A stretch of 64,000 nt of DNA from Cyanobacteria bacterium SIG26 (GTDB taxonomy: Bacteria > Cyanobacteriota > Vampirovibrionia > Gastranaerophilales > Gastranaerophilaceae). Location: positions 8,779 through 72,778 of the forward strand of contig SUTS01000008.1 of NCBI GenBank assembly GCA_015152555.1, in the 5' to 3' direction. How positions within the stretch are numbered: the first letter of the stretch is position 1; each line of letters starts with the position of its first letter. Below the pieces are notes generated by a model. That model made no database searches. It worked only from the letters and a program-made list of their open reading frames with translations, and was not told the origin of the DNA. The translations under genes and the position numbers were made by a program. Below are positions 43,780 through 52,876 of this stretch, piece after piece.

Positions 43780-46359
43780 ATGAGCAAAATTGAAATCAAT
43801 CATATTAATAGTTGGGAAATTAATCCGGCTGACACAACTGCCGTTATGAGACAATATTTAGAAATTAAAAAACAGCATCCGGACACGCTTTTATGGTATC
43901 GTTTAGGTGATTTTTATGAGACTTTTTTTGAAGATGCACTTGTCATGTCCAAAGAGTTAGAACTAACCTTAACCGGTCGCGATATTGGCCAGACTTACGG
44001 TAGAATTCCGCTTGCAGGAATTCCGATTAAGGCATCTGATAATTATTTAGAAAAACTAGTTTTAAAAAACTACAAAGTTGCGATTTGTGATCAACTTGAA
44101 GACCCAAAATTTGCAAAAGGGCTTGTAAAAAGAGGGGTAACAAGGGTAATCACCGCAGGAACACTCACTGAAAGTAATTTTTTAAAACAAAACTCTAACA
44201 ATTATATTTGCGCAATTTATCAGGATGAAAAAAGTGATATTTATGGGTTTGCATATACTGACATTTCAACCGGAGAATTTAAAACAACTCAAGCTCCATT
44301 AAATATGATTATGGCAGAATTAGCAAGATTAAATCCATCCGAAATTGTCGGTCCGAGTTTAGCTCAAGAAATCAAACCATTTCAAATCGTGCCGGATGAG
44401 GTCATTAATTTACCCGAAGAAATTACAAAAAGATATAATTGTTCAAAAATACCTGCGACTGTTTTTGAAACAACATTTGCTCAGAATAATTTAAAAGCGG
44501 TATTTAAAACACAAAGCTTGGAAAGTTTTGGGTATTCAAAATATCCGGTAGGATTTAGAGCTGCAGGCGCATTGATTGCTTATGTTTGGGAAACACTCAA
44601 AGAAAATATGCCAAAAGTTGAAAGAATCGAACCTTATGAACTTTCAGAATACATGATTCTTGATTCATCAACGAGAAAAAATCTGGAATTGGTTGAAACA
44701 TTAAGAGAAAAGAACAAATATGGTTCATTGTTATGGGCGATAGATAAAACCCAAACAAATATGGGTGCGCGACTTTTGAAAAACTGGATTTGCCAGCCGT
44801 TAAAAAATGTAGATGACATTATGGCCAGACAAAATGCTGTTTCTGAATTGGTTGAAAGAGAAGATATCAGATATACTTTGGCTGAACATCTGGAGAAAAT
44901 ATATGATATTCAGCGACTTGCAACAAGAATGAGTAACGCATCTGCAAGTCCTAAAGATTTTATCAGCTTAAAGATTTCACTTTCAATGTTACCTCAAATT
45001 CTTGAAGATACGCAGTCTTTAGAGTATGACATGCTTGCTCCGATAAGACAATATAGAGATGAAATTGAGGATTTTGTTAATATGATTGAAAACACAATTG
45101 TAGACAATCCTCCAATTTTGTTAAAAGAAGGAGGCATAATAAAAGAGCAGGTAAGCGGCGAATTAGATTATTTTAGAGACCTTTTAACCGGTGGCGAAGA
45201 TTGGTTGAAACAATTTGAAGAGCAAGAAAAAGAAGCTACAGGAATTAAAAACTTAAAAGTTGCTTATAACAAAGTATTCGGGTATTTTATTGAAGTTACT
45301 AATTCATTTTTAAATTTAGTTCCACCGACATACATCAGAAAACAAACATTAACCGGAGCAGAAAGATTTATTACTGATGAACTTAAAAAACACGAAGACG
45401 ATGTTCTTTCTGCAAAATTTAAATCAACAGAACTTGAATATAAATTGTTTACCGATTTTAGAGAGTACTCAAAAGAGTATGTTTCACATATCAGAGAAAT
45501 CGCTGATTGTATCGCAAGGCTTGATGTTATAACTTCTCTTGCTCAAATTGCGGTTGAAAATAATTATTGTAAACCGGAAATAGATGACTCTGGAGATTTC
45601 TTAATCAAAAACGGCAGACATGCTGTTTTAGAAAAGATATTACCTTTGGGCGAATATGTTGCAAATGATTTAGAATTAAAAATCAAATCAACTAATGCAA
45701 CACAATTTATGATATTGACCGGTCCGAATATGGCAGGTAAATCCACATATATGAGACAAAATGCGTTAATTGCGGTGCTTGCTCAAATTGGGTCTTGGGT
45801 TCCTGCAGATTATGCAAAAATCGGGGTTGTAGATAAGGTATTTACAAGAGTTGGTGCAAGTGATGATTTAACTCTTGGGCAGTCAACTTTTATGGTTGAA
45901 ATGATTGAAACGTCGTATATTTTAAATTCTGCGACTGAAAGAAGTTTAATTTTACTTGATGAAATTGGTCGTGGTACAAGTACGTATGATGGTGTTGCTA
46001 TTGCTTGGTCTGTTGCGGAATATCTTGCGACAAAAATAAATGCCAGATGTATTTTTGCTACTCATTATCATGAACTTAATGTTATGACAAAAACATACCC
46101 ACAAATTAAGAATTTTAGAATAACAATTTCTGAAAATGATGGTCAGATTGAGTTTTTACGTAAGATTGTCCAAGGCGGAACCAGTAAGAGTTATGGTATT
46201 CAAGTAGCGAAAATGGCAGGGTTACCAACTACTGTTATTAAACGTTCGGAAGAATTAATGTTAAAAATGCAAAAAGATTTTTCAAATAACCTTGCATCTC
46301 GGAAGAAAATGGTAAATAATGAAGATGATATTCCTCAATTATCATTATTCGGAATGTAA
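43780..46359 (+). CDS. mutS: DNA mismatch repair protein MutS
   Basis: The 859-residue protein recognises mismatches. F45-Y-E47 in GDFYETFF is the mismatch-reading Phe-x-Glu. The connector, lever and clamp domains follow. The ATPase has Walker A GPNMAGKS (648-655), Walker B LILLDEIGRGTS and the DDLTLGQSTFMVEM loop. The C-terminal helix-turn-helix dimer region includes GTSKSYGIQVAKMAGLP. The last residues (IPQLSLFG) are a beta-clamp-binding-like motif. Length and order are typical of MutS1. No mutL gene is nearby. The region upstream of the ATG is AT-rich with no clear Shine-Dalgarno sequence. Confidence 0.97.
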   Translation: MSKIEINHINSWEINPADTTAVMRQYLEIKKQHPDTLLWYRLGDFYETFFEDALVMSKELELTLTGRDIGQTYGRIPLAGIPIKASDNYLEKLVLKNYKVAICDQLEDPKFAKGLVKRGVTRVITAGTLTESNFLKQNSNNYICAIYQDEKSDIYGFAYTDISTGEFKTTQAPLNMIMAELARLNPSEIVGPSLAQEIKPFQIVPDEVINLPEEITKRYNCSKIPATVFETTFAQNNLKAVFKTQSLESFGYSKYPVGFRAAGALIAYVWETLKENMPKVERIEPYELSEYMILDSSTRKNLELVETLREKNKYGSLLWAIDKTQTNMGARLLKNWICQPLKNVDDIMARQNAVSELVEREDIRYTLAEHLEKIYDIQRLATRMSNASASPKDFISLKISLSMLPQILEDTQSLEYDMLAPIRQYRDEIEDFVNMIENTIVDNPPILLKEGGIIKEQVSGELDYFRDLLTGGEDWLKQFEEQEKEATGIKNLKVAYNKVFGYFIEVTNSFLNLVPPTYIRKQTLTGAERFITDELKKHEDDVLSAKFKSTELEYKLFTDFREYSKEYVSHIREIADCIARLDVITSLAQIAVENNYCKPEIDDSGDFLIKNGRHAVLEKILPLGEYVANDLELKIKSTNATQFMILTGPNMAGKSTYMRQNALIAVLAQIGSWVPADYAKIGVVDKVFTRVGASDDLTLGQSTFMVEMIETSYILNSATERSLILLDEIGRGTSTYDGVAIAWSVAEYLATKINARCIFATHYHELNVMTKTYPQIKNFRITISENDGQIEFLRKIVQGGTSKSYGIQVAKMAGLPTTVIKRSEELMLKMQKDFSNNLASRKKMVNNEDDIPQLSLFGM

Positions 46360-46429
46360 AGATTTCGTTACTAAGTAACAAAATAATTAATGTTTCTGTT
46401 TTCATGCAAAAAACAAGGAGTGTGTAGTT

Positions 46430-47011
46430 ATGCAAGTAGGATTAGATTATCAAATTAATTCAGCAAAAGCACAAAATGCATTTGGGAACTCTTTTACGGT
46501 TCCAAAACTTGAAGATTTAAACAAAGTTGTACCATCAAATTTGTCTAAAAATACCTCTAAACCTGATGCATTTGAAAAAGTTGCAGACACAAAACAGGAA
46601 GTTGTTAATCCACAACCGTCCGCAGAGTGGCAAAAAGAGACTATAACAGCTCCGAAACAACCAAAAACATTCAAAGAAAAAATTGCGGGAGTTTGGAAAT
46701 TTTTTGCATCAGCGGATCAGATGGTAGGTGCAGGAATTAGAGGCGTGATTTACGGTGCAATTACTGGCGTTGCATTATTAGCGGGATCTTGGTTATTTAA
46801 ATCATTACCAAATGCGTTTGCTAAAGAAGGTCCAGGCTTGTGGAATACAATTCGTCATCCGTTAAAAAATATTGGCAAGTCCGGTAAGATTATAGCAGGT
46901 ATTGGAGCAGCAATTGTTCTGGGAGTTAATCTTGTTAAAGGGAAACTTGATACTAATCAAAGAACTGCAGTGATTGATCATAAGATGAAAACCGGCCATA
47001 GAAACGCATAA
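46430..47011 (+). CDS. Unknown membrane protein
   Basis: The protein has 193 residues. The polar N-terminal half (about 1-80) is rich in Pro, Lys and Asn and looks disordered. Two hydrophobic segments follow (about 100-122, GVIYGAITGVALLAGSWLF; and 145-163). The first residues MQVGLDY recur in the 58-residue protein at 52573-52749. AAGGAG precedes the ATG by nine bases. Co-transcription with mutS is possible but not clear. No known domain. Confidence 0.72.
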   Translation: MQVGLDYQINSAKAQNAFGNSFTVPKLEDLNKVVPSNLSKNTSKPDAFEKVADTKQEVVNPQPSAEWQKETITAPKQPKTFKEKIAGVWKFFASADQMVGAGIRGVIYGAITGVALLAGSWLFKSLPNAFAKEGPGLWNTIRHPLKNIGKSGKIIAGIGAAIVLGVNLVKGKLDTNQRTAVIDHKMKTGHRNA

Positions 47012-47136
47012 TATTTTTATTGATAAAATGTATTACTACCGAGACGTAACTTAGAAAGACGTTATCACTATATTATACTGCCCGCGTCATGTCATCCTGA
47101 GGGGATAAATAATATTACCCTCCCTGGATGGACTCT

Positions 47137-47176
47137 GCCGAAGCAAAACAATTAAGTATTGTTTTGCTGAGAGGTA
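47137..47176 (+). repeat. Dispersed repeat copy (partner of 538-578)
   Basis: This is the exact inverted match of 538-578, with a palindromic core AACAATTAAGTATTGTT. Confidence 0.75.
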
Positions 47177-47320
47177 AGGTGGGGGTGACATCATTGTTCC
47201 CTCCCTGGATGGTGCAAAATGAACAGGCGAGGTACGAGCCTTGTGAACTTGTATACCGAGGCGCAGCCGAGTGTTGGAAGGGATAGGGTGGGATAGGGGT
47301 GGGGTGATGTGAATGGTAAC

Positions 47321-47440
47321 GTCATTCTGAGGGGTAAATATATTGGAATCTTTCCGCCTCGTTCGACCTTCGTCATTCTGAGGGGTAAATATATGGGCAT
47401 TTTTCCATTTCGTTCGACCTTCGTCATTCTGAGGGCTTTA
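47321..47440 (+). repeat. Short tandem array, 51-bp period
   Basis: GTCATTCTGAGGG starts at 47321, 47372 and 47423. The first two units are nearly full copies with CGTTCGACCTTC between units; the third is truncated after the core. Confidence 0.75.
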
Positions 47441-47622
47441 GCCCGAAGAATCTCGTAAAATTGTATAAAATAATAATAAGAGATTCTTCGCTTATTCGGT
47501 GCTCGCAATAAACGGCACCGCTCACACTTGCAACGAAAACTCAACGTTTCCGTTGACGCGTGTTCGTCTCTCACTACGTTCGTGCCTCTGCTCACACCGA
47601 CCCAGAATGACGGGTTATTCGA

Positions 47623-49827
47623 TTACTGTTGGAATAATGAGAATGCTTTTTCAATACCTTTTGAAATCAAGTTTTTCGCTGATTCGATCTCTTGAGTAAT
47701 TGAAGAGATTTCTGTATCTAATTGTTTCGTTTTAAGGTCAATAGAATCTTCTTTGTATGTTAATTCAGCTTTTTTAGATGCAAATTCAGCTTCTGCACGG
47801 GCAATAGCATCTGTATCAGAAACTTCTACAATATAACCGGTATCATTATATCTTGTTTGGTAGTAGTACCCATCATCATAATTCAATGATGACAATGAAT
47901 AGCGACCATTCTTAATTAGTGATTCTAAATATTCAGGCTCATCAATAGCGACATCTTCTTTCCAGCCGTGAACAAGAATATTGTTGTACAATTGATCAAA
48001 GAAATCGGCGATTTTTTCATCATTAGACAATTCTTCTTCGGGACTAAGGTCAGCCGCAAATACATAATCTGGATTATCTGTTACGTACACTGAAGTTTCT
48101 GCACTTCTTCCGACAACATATTCTGAATCTTCACCTCTTAGGTAGTTATCATAATATGTTAAGAAAGAAGCAAGCATGTTAGTCAAACTTACCGCTCCAT
48201 AATGGCTGCTGCTATCCATACCGATTGCGTTCATATTGACGGCATTATCGTATGCTGAGTTATCAGTAACACTGTTACCGGCTTTAGTTCCGGAGTTTTC
48301 AACACGCTTAAATTGTTTCATAGTCATGTTATATGCAAATTCTAATGCTTCATTAGAAATATCATCGACGTTTAAACCTGTTCCTGACAAATCTTTAGTT
48401 GATGAATAACCAAATGATTCTATCAATGAATTAAACAATCTTGTTATTCGCGCTTGTAAATTAGCTGCTGATTCGGCATTTGTGTTCTTTATTTCAAATC
48501 CATTACCATCCTTCCAGGTGCCGTCACCAACGTCGGAAACAAAGACAATATTACTGGTTAAAATATCTCCAATTGTCAATTCCTTCATTGTGTCGTAACT
48601 TGATACAATTACGCCATTCTGTACGATATTAAAACCACCACCAAATTGGTTATTAGCATTGAAGAGATAATCGTTATTAGATGTTTGTGTTATATCTTTA
48701 ATATCCAATATTGCACCAGTATGAGTAGCATCATACACTGTTTCAAAATTAGTTTTATCCTTATTTACAAGTGTCTTGATTGAATTAAAAATACTGTCAA
48801 CATTTTCGTTGTTGTATAAATTAATTAATGCGGAGAGATCTTCAGATGTTGATTCACCATATTTATATCCACCATCAGTAGTAGTAGTAATACCTAACGT
48901 TGCTAAATCAGCATCACTCAATACTTTTTTAGGGTTTTTGATTAACTCAAGTTGTAAAATTAATTTATCTAATGTCTCGATTTGTTTTTTGTCATCCTCG
49001 GTAGGTGTAGCATAATAAACTTTTGTACCGTCCCAAGCCAATTTTCTACCTGCTTCCAAATCAGTTTTCATATTTTTTAATTTTGCAAGTAATCTGTCAG
49101 ATGCTGTTTGGTTAACGATATCTTGGTTTAAATTTTCATAAGCCACAATTTCTTTATCATATTCAACCTTAGTAATTGAATATTGATGTTGGGTACCTTC
49201 TTGTACTAAGGTTCCCCAGTCTATAAGTTGTTGACCGATAGCTTCGCTCAAAATGATATCTGCAAGTTCACACATTACTGCAGATGATTTATTATTCACA
49301 GAACCACCCAAACCGGCATAAGGATCCCAATCCAAACCGTTACTAACAGAAATCTCTTTTGAAGTATCGATCTTATTGTCGGTATAATCATAATCGTATT
49401 TGGTAATATTATCTGCAGTACTTTTGGTTACAAGACCTTCACCTGCTAATGCGGCAATAAACTTGTCGCGTTGTTCTTGAGAACCGATACCACCGGCTCT
49501 TGAAATGCCTGCAGCTCTTGCAGCTCTTGCATATTGGCTGTTTAATACAATTGCTCCTGATTGGGTTGTAACCATGTAAGAATTATAATCATTCAATGCA
49601 GAAGGAGACATTAATACTCCATAACTCAACCCAAAGTCGGCAGATACAGCTTCATTTGACCACATTAATTTAGTCGCATTCATGGCATTAGCGTACGTGT
49701 TTGAAATATCAGCCAACTGTCTTGTGATATTTAGCTTTTGTTGAGCTAAATCAGTCGACTTGAATTCACAGTCCGCCTTGCGTGCTGTTAAACATAAAAA
49801 TCTAGCTTGTGACGCTGCCAATCCCAT
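47623..49827 (-). CDS. Large protein of the MGLAASQAR N-terminus type, function unknown
   Basis: The protein has 734 residues. The first 55 residues (starting MGLAASQARFLCLTARK) form an amphipathic helix pattern that I recognise from several large uncharacterised proteins of gut bacteria. The region resembles the N-terminal helix of flagellar axial or secreted proteins, but only in general character. The middle is rich in Asp, Asn, Thr and Tyr (190-640). A coiled coil closes the protein (about 670-732). There is no Sec signal peptide. If secreted, a flagellar/type III route is one possibility, since an FlhB homologue is encoded 6 kb away. The start follows AAAGGA. Confidence 0.75.
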   Translation of the reverse strand: MGLAASQARFLCLTARKADCEFKSTDLAQQKLNITRQLADISNTYANAMNATKLMWSNEAVSADFGLSYGVLMSPSALNDYNSYMVTTQSGAIVLNSQYARAARAAGISRAGGIGSQEQRDKFIAALAGEGLVTKSTADNITKYDYDYTDNKIDTSKEISVSNGLDWDPYAGLGGSVNNKSSAVMCELADIILSEAIGQQLIDWGTLVQEGTQHQYSITKVEYDKEIVAYENLNQDIVNQTASDRLLAKLKNMKTDLEAGRKLAWDGTKVYYATPTEDDKKQIETLDKLILQLELIKNPKKVLSDADLATLGITTTTDGGYKYGESTSEDLSALINLYNNENVDSIFNSIKTLVNKDKTNFETVYDATHTGAILDIKDITQTSNNDYLFNANNQFGGGFNIVQNGVIVSSYDTMKELTIGDILTSNIVFVSDVGDGTWKDGNGFEIKNTNAESAANLQARITRLFNSLIESFGYSSTKDLSGTGLNVDDISNEALEFAYNMTMKQFKRVENSGTKAGNSVTDNSAYDNAVNMNAIGMDSSSHYGAVSLTNMLASFLTYYDNYLRGEDSEYVVGRSAETSVYVTDNPDYVFAADLSPEEELSNDEKIADFFDQLYNNILVHGWKEDVAIDEPEYLESLIKNGRYSLSSLNYDDGYYYQTRYNDTGYIVEVSDTDAIARAEAEFASKKAELTYKEDSIDLKTKQLDTEISSITQEIESAKNLISKGIEKAFSLFQQ

Positions 49828-50260
49828 GATTTTCGTAATCCTTTCGACTTTTAGTCATTGTTTTGCTTAATTATGTTATCGGCATAAATTCTTAAAACTT
49901 TAGACATTTAACTTTAATTGTTAAGAATTTGTTACAAACCTTCTTATGATGTATTCAGGTCAATATTTCCTTTTCTGGATGAGGAGGGGTGAGGGGTAAA
50001 AGTAAAATGTCAAAGATTTCCCCCCTCCTAGGGGGAGGACAGGTTGAGGGGTTGATGTTAATATCCAACTTAATAGATCCTAAATCACCAAGTAGGAACA
50101 GAAAATCACGATTCGTATCCTTATCGGATTTTCTAGTCAGTTCAGGATGACATGATGTGGCTGGGTTCAATCAGGAAAGGAAGGACAACGGTTACCCCCT
50201 CTTGAAATAACAATTGTTACGAGGTATTATTATAATGTGGATTATAGATGGGGTATAACT
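49828..50260. other. Gene-free region with CCCCTCC-type repeats
   Basis: No gene is seen here. GAGGAGGGGTGAGGGG and CCCCCTCCTAGGGGGAGG form hairpin-like units near 49980-50040, like those at 24228 and 47160. TATAAT at 50231-50236 is a good -10 box for the next gene, with no strong -35 box at the right distance. Confidence 0.5.
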
Positions 50261-50761
50261 ATGAAGAAAATATTTGCGTTGTTATTGGTTATTGGAATCG
50301 CAAGTCCTGTTTTTGCAATCAATGAAGTTCCTAAAAAATTAAGCAGAAAATGCCGTAAACATCCTGAAAAATGTCAAATTCAATTAACTACACCTATACA
50401 AGAGCAGCAAATGACATTAGGTGCAGTTCAAAAGGATATAAAAGTGGGCACTTCTCAAGCAGATGTTGCTGTTGCATTAGGTTCTCCAAATATTGTCACT
50501 CAAGATGCAGATGGGCGCGAAACTTGGATTTATGATAAAGTTTCATCTATAACATCTTACGGAAGTTCAGGTTTTGGAATCGGTGCCGGCGGCTTAGGTG
50601 GCGGGATTGGCGGTAGCGCTTTTGGCGGCGGCTTAGGAAATGTTAGCTACGGGAAACGTGGCGGCACAATACAATCCGTTCAGAAAACCCTTACAGTTGT
50701 TTTAAAATTCGATGAAAATAAGAATGTTCATTCTTTCTCATATCACATGAGTTCATTTTAG
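50261..50761 (+). CDS. Exported BamE/SmpA-like protein
   Basis: The protein has 166 residues. A signal peptide (MKKIFALLLVIGIASPVFA) precedes a Lys/Arg-rich stretch. Next comes a SmpA/OmlA-like domain: KVGTSQADVAVALGSPN..WIYDK (about 65-100) matches the family core in which a Gly-x-x-x-x-x-Val turn precedes a tryptophan. The C-terminal half has a Gly-rich loop (15 Gly in about 35 residues). No lipobox Cys is present, unlike BamE. A GTG start at 50237 would add eight residues across the promoter, so I prefer the ATG after GGGG. It is the first of four co-directional genes. Confidence 0.8.
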   Translation: MKKIFALLLVIGIASPVFAINEVPKKLSRKCRKHPEKCQIQLTTPIQEQQMTLGAVQKDIKVGTSQADVAVALGSPNIVTQDADGRETWIYDKVSSITSYGSSGFGIGAGGLGGGIGGSAFGGGLGNVSYGKRGGTIQSVQKTLTVVLKFDENKNVHSFSYHMSSF

Positions 50762-50771
50762 GGGATAAATT

Positions 50772-51296
50772 ATGTTAAAAAGACTTTTAATTGTTTTATT
50801 TATAATATGTATAGCATTGCCAGTTTGTGCAAGAAAAAAGGTTGAGGAGGAAATTATTACCCCTATGTCTCAGCTTGAAAAACGACAATTCCAAACTCGT
50901 ACTTATGAAACTATTGACAAACCGCTTGTAATGAAGGCTATGTTAAACGTCCTACAAGATGAAGGTTTTATTGTATATAACGCAAATCCTTTGTTAGGTT
51001 TTATTTATGGGGTAAAGGATTTTGACACTTCAGATCCCAATATTGATATTTCCAAAGAGTTTGGGCTGTCAAAATCTCGTTTAAACTGGAATGGAATTAA
51101 AGTTGCAACAATTGAAACTACTGCAAATATTACAGAATACGGAAAAAATATGCGCGTTAGAGTGAATTTTAAACGTAAATTATTAAATGTTTATGGCAAT
51201 GCCCAGTTTATAGATGATGTTAATGATGAGAATTATTATCAAGAATTTTTCTCAAAAGTAGATAAAGCAATATTTTTACAGAAACAAAAAATATGA
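50772..51296 (+). CDS. Exported protein, paralogue of the next gene
   Basis: The protein has 174 residues. The signal peptide is MLKRLLIVLFIICIALPVCA. The mature domain carries KRQFQTRTYETIDKPLV..LQDEGF, LLGFI and ITEYGKNMRVRV, and ends with a YYQEFFSKVDKAIF helix. The next gene product shows the same order. The family is unknown to me; the pattern of two strands, a helix and a C-terminal helix is like periplasmic envelope proteins. It lies between the BamE-like gene and its paralogue, and overlaps the latter by four bases. Confidence 0.82.
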   Translation: MLKRLLIVLFIICIALPVCARKKVEEEIITPMSQLEKRQFQTRTYETIDKPLVMKAMLNVLQDEGFIVYNANPLLGFIYGVKDFDTSDPNIDISKEFGLSKSRLNWNGIKVATIETTANITEYGKNMRVRVNFKRKLLNVYGNAQFIDDVNDENYYQEFFSKVDKAIFLQKQKI

Positions 51297-51898
51297 TGAA
51301 AAATTTTGTGATATTGATTTTAGCTATAATATTCCTAACAGGAACAAATTGTTCAGTTTTGGCAAAACGAGTAAAAGGCGCGTCCGCACTTGAACGCAGA
51401 AGTTATGAGACCCATTTTTTTGATACTTCGGATACCGAAACAGTTATGAAAGCTGCGATTAACACATTACAAGATAGCGGGTTTATCATTCAAGAAATAG
51501 AACCGGATTTGGGTTATATACGTGCAAGAAAAATTTATAAAAAACGGTTTATAAATAAAGGACGTGTTGTAGGGAATTCTTTAATGCTTGGACTAACGGC
51601 AGCTTATGCGGTGTTTACTTATGGTTCTACAGCATATTATGTATCTGATCCGACCAGACGAATTTCTAACGAGTTGCACGAAAAAACTATCGTTGTTGAC
51701 TCAAATGTTAATATTGAAAAGTTTGGGAAAAATAAAACTAAAGTCAGATTTGTTGCAGTTCAAAAGGTATTGCAAAATGCCGATGGTTATTCTTTTGTTA
51801 AATCTGCGCCGACAAGAGTATTACGTGTTTATGAGCCAAAAGTTTATCAAGAGTTTTTTGCACAATTAGATAAAAGTATTTTTTATGAGGGTATTTAG
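51293..51898 (+). CDS. Exported protein, paralogue of the previous gene
   Basis: The protein has 201 residues. A signal peptide (about 1-25, ending SVLA) leads into a domain matching its upstream neighbour: ERRSYETHFFDTSDTETVMKAAINTLQDSGF, then DLGYI, then IEKFGKNKTKVRF, then YQEFFAQLDKSIF. A hydrophobic insert (about 85-105, LMLGLTAAYAVFTYG) is absent from the paralogue and may be membrane-associated. A Cys at residue 20 is not in a good lipobox. It overlaps both neighbours or abuts them, so the four genes from 50.26 kb form an operon. Confidence 0.82.
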   Translation: MMKNFVILILAIIFLTGTNCSVLAKRVKGASALERRSYETHFFDTSDTETVMKAAINTLQDSGFIIQEIEPDLGYIRARKIYKKRFINKGRVVGNSLMLGLTAAYAVFTYGSTAYYVSDPTRRISNELHEKTIVVDSNVNIEKFGKNKTKVRFVAVQKVLQNADGYSFVKSAPTRVLRVYEPKVYQEFFAQLDKSIFYEGI

Positions 51899-52576
51899 AT
51901 GCAATATGTCACAATAAAACAAGAAAATAAGGATGGTAAAGATTTTTTTATAGTAAACGCTATTCCGTTAAAAAACACTAAAAATTCAGTAGTTCAAAGA
52001 ATTCCACACCCTTTAGGTTCAGACATTTTGGAGTTTGAAGAGCTTGAAGATGCAAAAGAGGCAGTTACTCGAGCAGGGTTTTCTTATATATTGCCAAATG
52101 GTAAAAAAAGTGGGGTTAATAAGGCTGTTGTCCCCCAAAAAGCATCTCATACTGATTATGATAGATTGGTTTTGAATGCGATTAAAGATAAAGTTGATTC
52201 ATCAAATTCTGCGGTATCAGCAGCAGCTATTTTAGCAATTTCAGAATTTGCTTGTGATGAAGTTTATGAAATCTTATTTTCAAAATTGGGCGAAGATAAT
52301 GATTTAATCCGAAAAAATGCAATTTCCGGCATTTGCAGATATGGTAATATTTTACAAAACAGGATAATTGAAGCTTTGAAATCATCAAATTGGGTTGTAA
52401 GAAATTCTGCACTAAATTGTATTGCAACTCTTGCAAATAGCGGGACTTGTGATGTTGAAGCTTATATATTACCATTGACGGAAACTTGCAATGACCCGAA
52501 TTCTATTGTTCAAACATCTGCGCTAACGACATTAGCACAAGTTTATAAAGTTTATCAAAAAACAAAAAGAGCCTAA
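51899..52576 (+). CDS. HEAT-like repeat protein, cytoplasmic
   Basis: The protein has 225 residues. An N-terminal beta-rich part (1-60) carries an unknown domain. The rest (about 85-220) has HEAT-like helical pairs (AISGICRYGN, ALNCIATLAN, ALTTLAQVYK). No signal peptide is present, unlike the three genes before it. It abuts the stop codon of the preceding gene, so it is probably translated with the exported proteins. Its 3' end overlaps the stop codon of a small leftward gene by four bases. Confidence 0.8.
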   Translation: MQYVTIKQENKDGKDFFIVNAIPLKNTKNSVVQRIPHPLGSDILEFEELEDAKEAVTRAGFSYILPNGKKSGVNKAVVPQKASHTDYDRLVLNAIKDKVDSSNSAVSAAAILAISEFACDEVYEILFSKLGEDNDLIRKNAISGICRYGNILQNRIIEALKSSNWVVRNSALNCIATLANSGTCDVEAYILPLTETCNDPNSIVQTSALTTLAQVYKVYQKTKRA

Positions 52577-52749
52577 CAACTTTTGCGCATCAAATCAGAT
52601 AATTTTAATTCTTTAGGTGCAGGAGATTTTGCAACAGAAGCCTTTTCAACAGGAGTCTTTGCTTCTGTTTTGTAATATGATAAACCTACTTGCATATTAT
52701 TGTTTTTCATCATAAATATTTCTTGAAAAAATGATATTATATTGCCCAT
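52573..52749 (-). CDS. Small protein of unknown function
   Basis: The 58-residue protein starts MGNIISFFQE and contains MQVGLSYY at 19-26, then a Lys/Ala/Pro-rich tail. GGAGAAAT lies just before the ATG. The MQVGL(D/S)Y motif recurs at the N terminus of the 46430-47011 product, so a shorter protein beginning at that Met (52695) may be the functional unit. Function unknown. It is convergent with the HEAT-like gene. Confidence 0.55.
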   Translation of the reverse strand: MGNIISFFQEIFMMKNNNMQVGLSYYKTEAKTPVEKASVAKSPAPKELKLSDLMRKSC

Positions 52750-52876
52750 AAAATTTCTCCTAATAATATTATATACTATTTATTTTAGTGTATATCATAC
52801 ATTTAAACGATTATCCCCTAAAAAATCATTGTACTTTATGTTATATTATTTGTAGGGATTTAGTGAGGAATAAAAT

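Larger units (their letters stand above)
47012..47622. other. Gene-free repeat region
   Basis: The 611 bases contain the dispersed repeat at 47137-47176, a GTCATTCTGAGGGGTAAATATA tandem array (47321-47440), and a large inverted repeat with CGAAGAATCTC and GAGATTCTTCG arms (47443-47489). The long open frames here translate only these repeats. The GC content is higher than in the genes. Confidence 0.65.

Noticed and set aside
43763-43780. A fourth leaderless promoter before mutS
   Set aside because: TATAAG and TATTAT are present but neither is at the six-base distance, and no -35 box is at proper spacing.
47321-47440. Possible CRISPR array
   Set aside because: Only three units at a 51-base period, with the spacer part also repeated and no cas genes in the window.
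47191-47595. Reverse 134-codon frame with internal protein repeats
   Set aside because: It translates the 51-bp tandem array and dispersed repeats, with no ribosome site or plausible composition.
49955-50170. Reverse 71-codon frame upstream of the BamE-like gene
   Set aside because: It reads through CCCCTCC hairpin repeats; composition and context fit repeats.
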